Source: Dolomedes plantarius (lineage: Eukaryota > Arthropoda > Arachnida > Araneae > Dolomedidae). Taken from it: a stretch of 64,000 nucleotides of DNA. Shown piece by piece: positions 53,184 to 63,394 of the stretch (position 1 is its first letter; each line of letters starts with the position of its first letter). A model generated the notes under the pieces. It ran no database searches. It was not told the DNA's origin and saw nothing but the letters and a program-made list of their open reading frames with translations. The position numbers and the translations under genes are program-made. Location: the NCBI GenBank assembly GCA_907164885.2, contig OU015497.1, positions 66,036,077 through 66,100,076 on the forward strand, read 5' to 3'.

Positions 53184-54118
53184 CAGAGCCCACTGAATAC
53201 TGATGCTAACGGCGACCATAAGTATATACAAATGAAATGTTGACAAAATTTGAAGAAAACTTAAGTTTGAATTTACATTAAATACATGTATATCAACTTA
53301 ATACGTGCTCAAGAGTAATGGCGAAATATTTGAAATATTTTTTTTTTCATCATGAACAATTAATTGTGAATAACATTTTGGGCATTTAATTTAGTTTAGG
53401 AGTATCACTCTCAGATTTCACCGCGTACTTTATTTTGCCGGTTATTTTTTTATATTTTTTTATTAATATTTTATGTGTTTTGAAATACCATCTATCATGA
53501 TCATGAATCCATTCCAATTCCTCCTTAGGGAGCCGTTTCATGCTAAATCGAAGCCATTGATTCATATTTTGCCCTTACGCCTCTCTAACGCGGTCTCAAA
53601 CGAGGAATAAAATATAAACGACTTAACCGAAGGCAAAGAGTTTTACTTAAATTATTTCTTTAGTTGCCAGGCTTTTATCGTACTTTGACAAAATATAATA
53701 AAAAATAAAATAAATTAAAAAATTTTAAGTTAAAAAAAATAGTTGTTGATTTTTGCATTGAATAAAATGTTTCTTATTTGTCTGGAAAGTGCCTGAGGCA
53801 AGATGCTTAAATTAAAAACAAAACAACAGGGCAATAAACGTCATGGTTTATTTTAGCAATATTGGCCTGAATGAATCACATATATGCCTGTTATAATGAA
53901 AGATATATGCCTAAAACATGAATTTAAGAAATATATTAAATGTCTTAAATAAGGATTTTTCCAATCTGATGTGCTTTACGACAAATTGAAAGAGTAAATA
54001 TAGGATTACAATATTACTTTATTCCTTTGGTATTTAAAAATTAATAAGAAAAAGTATAACACCAATTTCATATAGAATTTATTGATGATGATTTTCTAAA
54101 AGTTTATTTAGTTTTTAG
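52141..54118. other. AT-rich, no gene recognised; (TA)n at 53145-53180
   Basis: Apart from the (TA)n at 53145-53180, only short frames. Confidence 0.55.
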
Positions 54119-54546
54119 TCTTAGAACTGCTGTGATCTCCCCCTTTTGAATTCGCTCAACTCAATATTAACCTATGGAGAAAATTTGTCCAAGAATTGCA
54201 GACTTGGATTTAAAGATTTCTTTTTCAAATTGTACTCTATTATAAAGAAAGAAATTTTACACCTTGGTACATTTTCCGTTTTTTATAATGCAAAAAATAT
54301 ATCGAAATTTAAATTATTCGGGGGAAAAAATCTAGTATAGTGTGTTTTAAATGCTCATAAATTCCCTTGGTGGGCGAAGTTTATAAAATGAATCCTGTTG
54401 CAAGGTGCAGAGAAGTTCAAGCTATCTGTAAATACCCTTTTTAATGTTTTTTCAGCATATTTATGTAAAATATATAGTAGAAAATTTTGTCCATAGGTTA
54501 ACATTGAGGTGAGCGAATACAATAGGTTTAGTACACAGCAGCCTTA
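54119..54546. mobile_element. Non-autonomous TIR element, family A, copy 2
   Basis: Aligned with 13469-13896 throughout and the same length. Shared words include ACCTATGGAGAAAATTTGTC, CAGACTTGGATTTAAAGATT, AAAGAAATTTTACACCTTGG, AAATTATTCGGGGGAAAA, and the right end TAGTACACAGCAGCCTTA. The left end has drifted (TTAGAACTGCTGTGATCTCC). Divergence is spread along the element, so both copies are old. Confidence 0.82.
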
Positions 54547-55469
54547 TCAGATATGTCTTATCTCTGCTACTTAAATTAGTTATATTTAAAGCTTTTTACG
54601 ATTACATTACATTTTATTTTTCAAAAGTATGTTATTTCAGTACAAATAGTGGTGCATGCAAAGAAAGAAAATTTTAACTAAGGAAAGTATCTGTTTATTA
54701 AGTTTATAGTACAGCGAAAAGGTATATGTATTGTGACGTCACGTGTTTTGTGTGGTTCCCACGATCTAATAAGAGCCTTCCACAGCTGCAAGATTTAAAA
54801 AAACACAAGCCATGCGTACCCTGCATTCTAAAATTATGTGAGGGATTAAAAAACGATACCCAAATGCCGCCAGAGTTTTTGACCTGAAAGTTAATCCCAG
54901 GCATAGCGGTTTATGTAGCAAGCTGTGGGGGTAACTGTTTGGAAAACAGAAGCGTTTCCCATCATCGTCGTAAAGCTGTCTTTCTTAGCAATATCTTCAT
55001 GAGAGTTGACATCGGCGGGCCATAAAGGTGGCTTAACTATGCATCGATACGAAGAACTGTCACCAACAAAGCTGCCGGCCCTCTCTCTGAAAAACAGACG
55101 CATTTTTGAGGAATGGAGATAGACGCCGATAAAGAAACCACCACGAGAGATAGTCAGAGAGTTGGAGAATTTTGGAGAGATCGTCATGTAACATCGAGCT
55201 AGGCAGACATGTTTTTTTGGAAGCTCTTGTTGAGATCATGGGTCTGGGAGCGTACGTTGTGAATCTGCACTTAAATTAATTGAATATATAGTAATTGTTT
55301 AATGTTCAATTTTTTTTGTAAATAAATTTCCTTGTTAAGTTTCTGTTAAAGAATTGGCCTTTTCTTTGTAATTAGGACTCTGTCTTCCTTGGTCATGAAT
55401 TCAGTTATAGTAATTTTAAAACAAGCCTCAGAGATTTGCCTTGACAACCTATCGTGATGCCACAGTATA
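54547..55469. other. No recognised gene; GC-rich patch with a 98-codon minus frame (54891-55187)
   Basis: 54700-55260 is much less AT-rich than average and has an ATG-initiated minus frame of 98 codons. It reads for example SRGGFFIGVYLHSSKMRLFF and ERAGSFVGDSSSYRCIVKPP. I do not recognise it. TGACGTCACGTG occurs at 54733-54744, and AATAAATTTCC near 55321 followed by T-rich sequence could fit an LTR, but no paired copy or primer-binding site was found. Confidence 0.35.
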
Positions 55470-55918
55470 CACTGAAGTGGCAGAAACACTGTGCTACCTG
55501 TCTAATACGTCGTTCGGCGTCGGCTGTTAAAGTCAGTGTCATTCAGTAAAGATTCTACAGTTCTCACGATGGTGTTTGAAGACTCCCCAGCATGGAACTG
55601 CGATATTAATTGCGCCATTGTTGCATTCATTTCGCTTTGTATGATTGCTGACAGAAAATTAATTCAATGAGAGGATTTTCAGAGTCTTTTATGGCACACA
55701 AACGTAGTAGGTTCAATGTTTTAGTTGAATAATTCTATTCTAGGTACACCCTTGAAATGGTTATTTAAACTTTCCTTGTATCATAATGGTTATCTAAACT
55801 TTCCTTGCGTCTTCCAAATTGCATAACACATCTCACGAGCACCAACAATCATACCTTGTTGAAATTCACTTAAATCATGATCGCATGCTATACTCAATAC
55901 TCAATCAGCTTTTTAAGA

Positions 55919-55960
<42 letters not shown>

Positions 55961-56023
55961 AAAGCATTTAAGAGAAAGTGAATATTGCTACATGTTCCGA
56001 TCATCTATACTGGAACTTCAGTG
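55470..56023 (-). mobile_element. Tc1-type deletion derivative keeping only the DNA-binding region
   Basis: Flanked by TA (55468-55469, 56024-56025). Inverted termini CACTGAAGTGGCA (left) and CACTGAAGTTCCA (right complement). Minus-strand coding remnants start after a small (TA)n (55921-55957) and include both N-terminal helix-turn-helix regions, then run directly into the left terminus. The catalytic domain is missing. 554 bp against about 1.4-1.6 kb for a full Tc1. Confidence 0.75.
55500..55890 (-). pseudogene. Tc1 transposase N-terminal (paired-like DNA-binding) remnant
   Basis: The minus strand near 55885-55800 reads HDLSEFQQGMIVGAREMCYA, the first HTH of Tc1 transposases (family pattern DLSEFQRG.I.GAR). 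After a degraded middle, about 55630-55505 reads NATMAQLISQFHAGESSNTI followed by VRTVESLL and FNSRRRTTY, the second HTH (family AT...I...FN.G.....S..TV...L...G...RRP). No DDE motifs follow; the frame stops (TAG, about 55505) just inside the terminus. Frameshifts separate the two HTH pieces. No upstream ATG in frame was identified. Confidence 0.68.
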
Positions 56024-57340
56024 TACGTGTATAGAAATGGAAAACGAGATATATAGATACATAACAGGAATCTCTAAGCAATAAAGAAGTACAAAATTTT
56101 GCAGAAACAAAAAATCCTACATTGAATACTTAGCAAATACAAAATATTTTCATTTATTCATTGTTCAAAAATACTTTTAAAGAAAAAAAAATGGCTTACT
56201 TGAACACTCAGGATTTAAAAATACTTGAAATCAAGACTTACCTGCAAAAAATTAAATATATATAAATAGAGTGATATTATAAATATATATATTTTTAAAA
56301 TAATAAGTTCTATTGTATGAAATCATAAATAAACATTATAATATTAATATTAACCTTTTAGGGGGTAAAAACCCGAAATGGAAAAATTAGTATAAGAAAA
56401 TGTATTTATTTCGCTAATTTTTAGTATATAGCTATTACTATTTAGAATGATTTGAAATATCTAATTACTTTATATTTCAACTGGATCTTCCTTATCAATA
56501 TATATAATTAATTGACATGAATAAAAATGTATGTCAGATGTCTACAAAACTTTTTTTAGATTGAAATATGCTAAAGTCTTCATTGCAGTCTTAGGATATT
56601 CTTCTTCTCATTTTGATTTATTTTTGTTTTCGTTTTTCTGCATTTTTATTAAAGCATTTCTTTTATATGAATATTATAATTTTGAATTCAAGAATAACGA
56701 TGTCCGATTTACTTAAGGGCAGCTGACTCAAAAATAATTGTATTACTTATTTGATAATCAATTAAAATCTAATAACAAAGAATGATTTTTATGAAATACA
56801 TGATTTTTATATGATTTTTATGAAAAGATGTATTGAAAATACACTAATTAGATTGTTATTATTAAGTGAAATCAGACAGGAATAAAATAGCTATCTTAAT
56901 GATAATATCATTTGAAACAATGTAGTCGTAAAATTGTAGTCGTCAATACATAGTTTTCTATATTAAAGATATACATTTATTACGCCACTATTAAGTGTGT
57001 AACGAAAGACATCTTCTCTAGAGTAAATGTAAAAATGCAATCATACGTCACTTCATAACCCTAATTCTCGAAGTGGACCCTTCCTGGGGTCATACCTGTC
57101 ATTGAATCAGCATATATCTAATACCGGCATTGTCTTAAAAGGAAATGCCCTGTAGTTTAAAACTGCTATGCTATCTATTTTCTCAAGAATCAGTTTTAGC
57201 TCGGAGCTTGCCTGAGGGTAAATATAAGAATTATGAAACGTTTTGAAGGGTTTAGTAAAATTAGCAAGTTGTAGGACACATTTAGTTAGAGAATGAGTTT
57301 AATTAAGTTAAGGAATGAGAATTACATTTTTTATTAAATA
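56024..57340. other. AT-rich, no gene recognised
   Basis: A plus frame at 56531-56716 (61 codons) is low complexity. Nothing else. Confidence 0.55.
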
Positions 57341-57380
57341 TCTATCTATCTATATATCTATATCTATCTATCTATCTATC

Positions 57381-57414
<34 letters not shown>

Positions 57415-57475
57415 CATAGAGAGAGAGAGAGGGAAAGAGAGGGGGAGAGGGGGGTGAAGGGAGAGAGAGATCTAT
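57341..57475. repeat. Compound microsatellite (TATC)n, (TA)n, (TG)n, (GA)n
   Basis: TATC units from 57341, TA to about 57400, TGTGTG, then GA/GGGA-rich sequence to about 57470. Confidence 0.93.
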
Positions 57476-58471
57476 GCACTGAGACATTTATCAGTTTAAT
57501 AAAATAGAATGCATCTTCAAAAACATTAGTTTTCTCATTGGAAATATAAAGAAAAAATAACGGTATCACGCAATGAAAGGGAAAATTTTTCTATAAATCG
57601 ATGACAAGATCCTTTTTGACACAGAAAAGATTTTTTCCCGGTGACTTAAGATTCCGTTTAAAAAAAAATAAATAAAAAACCCTTCTTACTGCTGCTAGGT
57701 CGTAAAAACAGGCTGTGACGAATGAGCAACTTTGTCGGCGCATGCATGGGAAAAAAATAAGAAGACGAAGAGGAGCAACAGACAAATGATGCTTACGTGA
57801 AGAATTTGAGGAAGAAGGTGCACGTTCCCTCCAGGGTGCGGATTAAAATTGCTCTGCGGTCACGTAAGGAGAAAGCAGTGGAAAATGTTGGGTATATTCT
57901 TTTTAAAAAACTAATTTATGTTTCAGAAACTTTTACAAAACATTTTAAATGAGTTATTATACTTTTTGAAAAAAAAAATTCCTGGTCTGGAAGTTATCAA
58001 GTAGTCTAGGTCAATCTTTCGGGAATGTATCAATATTATATTTATGCTGAAAACTATCTTTTATGAAATATTTCTGTCATCGATACATCTTTCCGAACCC
58101 TGTGGTATATGAACACTTTTAGGGTCCACGGACTTTGTAGAAATTTATATCCTAGGATCTCGCTTATGCGTCAAAAATATATATTTCAAGGCTTTTCATT
58201 TCAAACTGAAATACTAGATACATGCGTTAAATTTGAATATTAAAAAAAAAACGGGTTGTAGACATTGAATTTGAATTCAGTAAGATGTGCATGTGTGCAG
58301 TAGTCATTTGGTGAATAATACGTCATTGAAATTAATAAATCACAAATTTATTAAAACACAAATATATTGATGTCCTTTGTATTTTATTTTGTGCATATCC
58401 CCCAATATTGTAGAATGCGAATATAATTAAGTATAATAAAAAGTTTCAATAATTGAATTATTATGTTTTCA
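57476..58471. other. No gene recognised; less AT-rich patch 57600-57890
   Basis: The patch has frames open on the minus strand (64 codons at 57591-57785) without recognisable content. Confidence 0.5.
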
Positions 58472-58483
58472 CTTCTCTCTCTC

Positions 58484-58552
<69 letters not shown>
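58472..58552. repeat. (CT)n then (TA)n
   Basis: CTCTCTCT at about 58472-58486, then TA to 58552. Confidence 0.96.
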
Positions 58553-58556
<4 letters not shown>

Positions 58557-59027
58557 AGACACACATACATGTGTAGGGAAAATCTGTTTTTCAACCACCG
58601 TAATTTTTTTATGTATTTAAAAGTCCTGTATGTTGAATAAATATAGTTCCCAGTCCCAAAACTAAATATTTATGTTTATAAGTTAATTAAGATAATGGAA
58701 AATGGAAGATAACTTAAACAATTAATGACGCTAAATTGTGAAATTCAAAAAATTTTTCGTCAGAAACTACAGGTCCGTGTTTCCATTAGTAACATCGTTA
58801 AAAGAAATGTTTTTACCTAGAATATAATTCCATCTATCTATAGAGAAATCTAATTCTGCACTTTTGTCCTTTGAAGCTCGTGTCAGATCTTTAGACCACT
58901 ATTTAGAACTATTTGCAGATTCCATCCCAACTTCCTTTACGGAAAAAATGGGAAAAATGAACTAAAGAAAATTTGCAGTTTTTGTCCCAAATCCATTCCT
59001 TTTATATTTTCGAAAGGATACTATTTT
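58553..59027. other. No feature recognised
   Basis: AT-rich; nothing seen. Confidence 0.55.
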
Positions 59028-59441
59028 TATTTCTCCTTCGTATTTGCTCTATGCTTCTTACCGCTGTACCTTGAATATTGCAAATAGTTGATCAGCTCTC
59101 ACTGCAAATACCCTTCAAATTTAGCAAGCTTTAAAAGCAATGCAATCAGAGTTACGACAGGAAATTACAAATAGTGAATAAACATCCTCAAAATTATCTT
59201 AATTTCCTTAACCTTCTTATAACCTTCCTTATAACATTCTTATTTCTCCTTCGTATTTTCTGTATGCTTCTTGCCGCTACATCATGGTTATTGCTAATAG
59301 TCGAGGTGCACTTACTGAAAATACCCTCAAGAGGGAGTAACTCCTGAATTTTAAGCAAGCGTTAAAAGCAATACAATCAGAGAGAGGACAGGAAATTACA
59401 AACAGTGAATACACATCGTCAGAATTACCTTAATTTCCTTA
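59028..59441 (+). repeat. Diverged ~213-bp tandem duplication
   Basis: 59028-59210 and 59241-59441 share TATTTCTCCTTCGTATTT, GCTTCTT(A/G)CCGCT, AAAAGCAAT(G/A)CAATCAGAG, GACAGGAAATTACAAA and CTTAATTTCCTTA at about 213-bp offset. No coding. Confidence 0.82.
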
Positions 59442-59656
59442 CAGCTAAAACATAAATATTTTTTTTCATTGTGACCTCCTCCAGCCTATCGGCCGACGAG
59501 CAGCCCAGTGCAAACTAGATCTATAAAAATACGTTTTAAAAACATTATCTACAATATGGACGGAAAATTAGCAATGAATTGTAGAGGAGTTTTTGAGGTG
59601 TTCTTCGGCCATGTGTTAGTTTATATTGCAGATATCTCTCGTAACTGTGTCTGTAG
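59442..59656. other. No feature recognised
   Basis: Short stretch between the duplication and the SINE; a 75-codon plus frame here runs into the SINE and is not convincing. Confidence 0.5.
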
Positions 59657-59665
59657 TTCGAATTT

Positions 59666-60018
59666 GTTGTTGTTGTTGCTAATGATCCCTGGTTTCAGGT
59701 TCCAATCGCCAGGTCCTAATAGGCTATTGCACTGAAAGGGGCGGCTCCTGTTTTTAATAGCACCACAAGGGTCGGAGTCCGACTTGGCTAAAAGGCAGGT
59801 CCAGGAATTTTTAACCGAGTCAAGTGATGAGACAGGAACACTTGACCCCACACCTCCAGAGATAAATTTGAGATCTTGGAGAACATTGCAGCCACGACCT
59901 AGTTTACGTTGCCACCATTAGTGAACACGGTGGTGGATTTGCAGGGACGAGCATCGAACCAGGGACGTTCAGATCACTGGCCCACTGCTCTTGCCAACTG
60001 GGCCACCACACCCCATAA
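59666..60018 (-). mobile_element. tRNA-derived SINE (family B), full length, minus orientation
   Basis: Read on the minus strand from 60014 it begins GGGGTGTGGTGGCCCAGTTG, which contains a pol III A box (TGGCCCAGTTGG), and continues to a B box in CTGGTTCGATGCTCG. It then has a ~250-bp tRNA-unrelated body with CTCTGGAGGTGTGGGGTCAA and CAAGTCGGACTCCGACC-like words, and an (AAC)n tail (59666-59677 on plus as GTTGTTGTTG). TTCGAATTT flanks both sides (59657-59665 and 60019-60027), a 9-bp target duplication. The best-preserved member of the family that includes 19787-19996 and, more distantly, 47728-48073 and 4316-4560. Frames over it are incidental. Confidence 0.88.
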
Positions 60019-60027
60019 TTCGAATTT

Positions 60028-60660
60028 TGTAGAGGTGATTCTATAAACGGTCATGGTCTGTTAAAAGTTTAAAGCTTGCAACACTATTTGCTCTAAGCGT
60101 TGGGATCCTAGACAATTTACTGAAAAAAGTACTCCAAGATTTTCCGAAATTTTTTATATGAAAAAGGTGAATCTGCAAAATTGAATTTTTTTTTTTTTTT
60201 TGGGGGGGGGAGGGGGAATGGCTTGTTAATGATAAAGAAGTATCTGGCTGAGTGTTCTAGGATCCGCTATTGGCCAATTTATCCAAAAGATTCTAAGAAA
60301 GAAAATGCAAAACTGCAAGTTAAATTGAAGGAAAAGACAAGTATTACTATGAAAAATTACGCTTCTTAGGCCTTTTCTCCAAAGTATCACAAAAATAAGT
60401 ATCTTAAAAGGAAATCAAGCACTTTTCTTCTATAAAATGCCTTTTCTCATCTATACCTGTATTACGAGCAAGTGAATTTGTCTTGAACAAGATATGTCAA
60501 CGAAATTTGATGTATGTAATAACGTTTATATGAAGGTGTTTGAAATCCGCCTTGTAATAGATTTAAAACAATTATCGCTGTACATAGCTGTCAAAAATAT
60601 CACTGAAAATTAAGTTCAGGTTTTTATTATCTTTATATTTCTGTCAACAGAGTTAAGCAA
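60028..60660. other. No gene recognised; T and G homopolymers at 60186-60220
   Basis: A run of T followed by a G-run (60186-60220). A plus frame at 60181-60369 crosses it and is not convincing. Confidence 0.55.
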
Positions 60661-61035
60661 AATTCTGTGTTTGCTGTGCAAAGGGTGTTAAGTCCAAAAT
60701 GGACTGAAATGGGTTATCAAACCAGGCATGTTTGAAAAAACAAGGGCTACTGCAGGGTACAGAAAGCTAAGTCCAATTCCACTCCTAAATATTTTTATTC
60801 ATCAAGGAAATTTTCGGATAGATGAAACAAAACACAAACATGTTTGTGTTAAAGGGGTTATGTCCCAATCAAAAACTTAACACACTTTACTCATCATAAA
60901 TATAAATGGAAAAATTTAGTTTAAAAAAATAATTAAAAATTAAACTTAAAGAAACTGACTTTACAAAACCCGTTTTTTTTCAATCCCGTTTTTCTCAAAA
61001 TTACAATTTTGGACTTGACACTATTTACACTGCAA
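60661..61035. mobile_element. Non-autonomous TIR element, family D
   Basis: Left end AATTCTGTGTTTGCTGTGCA and complement of right end AATTCTGTGTTTGCAGTGTA. Both go on with A(G/T)(G/A)GTGT(T/C)AAGTCCAAAAT, giving about 40 bp of inverted repeat. 375 bp, AT-rich interior with a small CAAACATGTTTG palindrome near 60837. No coding and no clear target duplication, so unassigned to superfamily. Confidence 0.72.
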
Positions 61036-61912
61036 ACACAGAATTAGGAGGCTCGAGGGTTAATGACATCATTTTAAAAGTCCAAAATATGTAGGAATAA
61101 ATAAATTTTCAATGATTTTTTCTACTCCATATTTCGTTTAAAATTTATTAATACTTTGCGGCAGAAAACAACAATATCTCAAAAAAACATAATTCATTTA
61201 GAATGCTGCATTAAACAAATTAAACGATTATACGATGCTAAAAACATCTGAAAGACTTAGGAAGTTGCAGCCTGGAACATTCATTTTCTGCCCATATACG
61301 AGCAGAACACATTTATTTTGAACCCAAATATTTGCAAATCTTAAATAATAAAGCATCCGGAACTGACATCAATTTAATTCACAAATACCATTAATAACTC
61401 TTAAATTCCGTTTGATAGATTTCAGCTCCAGCTTTAAGTCCTTTACATAATCTCGCAGTTTGTTTGCCGTTCATTACGAGCGTTCTCTCTCTCTCTCTGT
61501 ATGATCGAGTACGAGTACCGAGGTAGAAAAATACAATAAGCTTCAGCAATTTCCACGCAGGATATGAACTTGCTCGCATTAAAACAAAGGAAGAACTTCC
61601 TTTTCCAGAGTTTTCGCCCGTAGTTCTGCATTCATTAAATTCCTTTGCATATAATAAGATGCGCCTGCTGTTCATAGTCCGGAGTCTTTTCAAGAGCCGG
61701 TGAGAGAAATTTTTCTTTCCGATACACAATAAAGTTTCGGGATATAAATTTGAAATAAATTGGGCGTTTACTTCAACAGGCGCGTGGGCATAAAACTTCT
61801 GGAGTTATATTTTAGTATTAATTTGGAATTTGCTAGTTTAGAACCAATTATAATTTTCTTCGATCATTTAACTAATTTCGGAGTTGAGGTACACATAACA
61901 GTAACATTTGTC

Positions 61913-61916
<4 letters not shown>
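61036..61916. other. No gene recognised
   Basis: A minus frame of 112 codons (61391-61729) lies over a less AT-rich patch that includes a (CT)n tract at about 61483-61498. The product is not recognisable and a second overlapping frame of 62 codons exists, so I do not call a gene. Confidence 0.45.

Positions 61917-61943
<27 letters not shown>
61917..61943. repeat. (TA)n, left part of a tract split by the Tc1 element
   Basis: TA alternation that resumes at 63355-63391 on the far side of the transposon. Confidence 0.95.
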
Positions 61944-63351
61944 CACTGCTGGCCACCCAAATTGCAACACCAAGAAAGACAAGAGATATCACAACAAAAT
62001 TTATTTTGTAGATAACATGTTGACCAAGTATCAAATGATTAAATTTATAGAGTTCTGTGAAGTGTGGTTCCTGCCAAAATCAGAAGCCAGAGTAGCCGCC
62101 ATTGTTGGAGATCACCGCTGCCACACGACTCGGCATTGATTCAGAGAGACTTTGGATGAGTTCTTGGGGTACAGCAGACCAATCAGCTTCCACACGTTGC
62201 CAAAGTTGATCGGCTGTGGCAGCTGGGGATGGAATCTGGGTCAATCGTAGAGCAACCATGGACCACATGTTTTCTATCGGCGAAAGATCCGGAGAGAGAG
62301 GCGGCCAGGGAAGCAATTCAATCTGGCGATTGACGAAGAACCGTTGGACAATGCGTGCCACGTGTGGTCGCGCATTATCCTGTAGAAATATGGCTGTGGG
62401 CAATCCCTGAAGGTAAGGAAGGACAACTGGCTCCAACACCTCGGAGATGTAGCACTGGCTGTTTAAAGTACCGGCAATGCGTACTAGAGGTGTGCGAGAG
62501 TGATATCCAATACCGCCCCATACCATAATACCCGGTGCAGGACCAGTGTGGTGGTGCATAACGCAGCTGTTCAGCATCCTCTCTTCACGGTGTCTCCAGA
62601 CTCGAATGCGACCATCGTGGTGTTGCAGACAGAAGCGTGACTCGTCAGTAAAGACAATTTCATTCCATTCTGCCATCCACATCCTTCTGTCATCGCACCA
62701 TTGGCGGCGGAGACGTCTGTGGTTCTGCGCCAAGGGTAGACAAAGCAATGGACGTCTTGCGGACAGACCACTCTGCTGTAAACGGCGTCGAATGGTACGC
62801 GCAGACACTGGATGATGCGTTACAGACTGCATGTGCTGTACTATGGTTCGTGATGTGACTGAGCGATCCGTCACTACCATGCGCACAATTTGCCTGTCAT
62901 CACGTGAAGTGGTGCGCTGAGGTGGATGCGATCGAACACGCCGGTCCGTCGTACCCTCCTGCATCCAACGATCAAATATCCGCATTACAGTTGTTTGGTT
63001 TCGTCCAACACGACTACCGATTTCCCTGAAAGATAATCCACAATCTCGGTAGGCCACTATCCTTCCTCTGTCGAACTCGGATACTTGATCAAATGATGAT
63101 CGCTGTTTTCGATGAGGCATAATTGATCGTTTTTTTTTGAAAAAACCACAAGAAAAACACAATTGCCGAACTTGAAATCGTCGAAATCTCCAAGCCTTAA
63201 ATAGCGCTTTGAAGTGGCGCCCCAGGCGAGCGTGATGTGCGTCTGCGCTGAAATTCTAATCATTTGCATATCTCACCTCCGCTAATGCATGTTGTAAATT
63301 TCATGTTATTTGCATGTTGCCTTCAGGGTGTTGCATTTACAGTGGCCAGCA

Positions 63352-63354
<3 letters not shown>
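61944..63354 (-). mobile_element. Complete Tc1-type transposon, 1.41 kb, inserted in (TA)n
   Basis: Ends are inverted: left CACTGCTGGCCACCCAAATT and right complement CACTGCTGGCCACTGTAAAT. The first 13 bases are identical, with a second shared block GCAACACC about 24 bp in. TA lies on both sides (61942-61943, 63355-63356) as expected for Tc1/mariner, within a (TA)n tract. One intact transposase frame fills most of the interior (62080-63120, minus). Base composition is far more GC-rich than the host, consistent with recent arrival. Confidence 0.95.
62080..63120 (-). CDS. Tc1-family transposase, intact (346 aa, DD34E)
   Basis: Cut-and-paste transposase that binds the element's terminal inverted repeats and inserts it at TA. 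The first ATG of the frame is 63120-63118, giving MPHRKQRSSFDQVSEFDRGR, the usual start for this group. An earlier in-frame TTG would add 14 residues and is not needed. Residues about 10-55 form the first helix-turn-helix (FREIGSRVGRNQTTVMRIF) and about 70-120 the second (SARTIRRRLQQSGLSARRP). The RNase H-like catalytic domain carries D159 (VFTDESRF), D248 (FLQDNARPH) and E283 (SPDLSPIENMW), with 34 residues between the last two: DD34E. MVWGGI (199-204) and the final NNGGYSGF are also family features. No stop or frameshift; length is normal for Tc1. Codon use is GC-richer than anything else here. Likely functional; activity is not shown by sequence alone. Confidence 0.95.
   Translation of the reverse strand: MPHRKQRSSFDQVSEFDRGRIVAYRDCGLSFREIGSRVGRNQTTVMRIFDRWMQEGTTDRRVRSHPPQRTTSRDDRQIVRMVVTDRSVTSRTIVQHMQSVTHHPVSARTIRRRLQQSGLSARRPLLCLPLAQNHRRLRRQWCDDRRMWMAEWNEIVFTDESRFCLQHHDGRIRVWRHREERMLNSCVMHHHTGPAPGIMVWGGIGYHSRTPLVRIAGTLNSQCYISEVLEPVVLPYLQGLPTAIFLQDNARPHVARIVQRFFVNRQIELLPWPPLSPDLSPIENMWSMVALRLTQIPSPAATADQLWQRVEADWSAVPQELIQSLSESMPSRVAAVISNNGGYSGF

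Positions 63355-63391
<37 letters not shown>
63355..63391. repeat. (TA)n, right part of the split tract
   Basis: TA alternation directly after the transposon's right terminus. Confidence 0.95.

Positions 63392-63394
<3 letters not shown>

Noticed and set aside
59960..60014. A possible minus-strand tRNA gene from A and B boxes
   Set aside because: Same reason: it is fused to a SINE body with an (AAC)n tail.
61391..61729. 112-codon minus frame as a gene
   Set aside because: Contains a simple (CT)n-derived Arg-Glu stretch, overlaps a second frame, and shows no family resemblance.
62216..62815. Plus-strand frames opposite the Tc1 transposase
   Set aside because: They are antisense shadows of the GC-rich transposase gene.
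63121..63162. A 14-residue N-terminal extension of the Tc1 transposase
   Set aside because: It would start at TTG; the ATG at 63120 gives the family's usual N-terminus.
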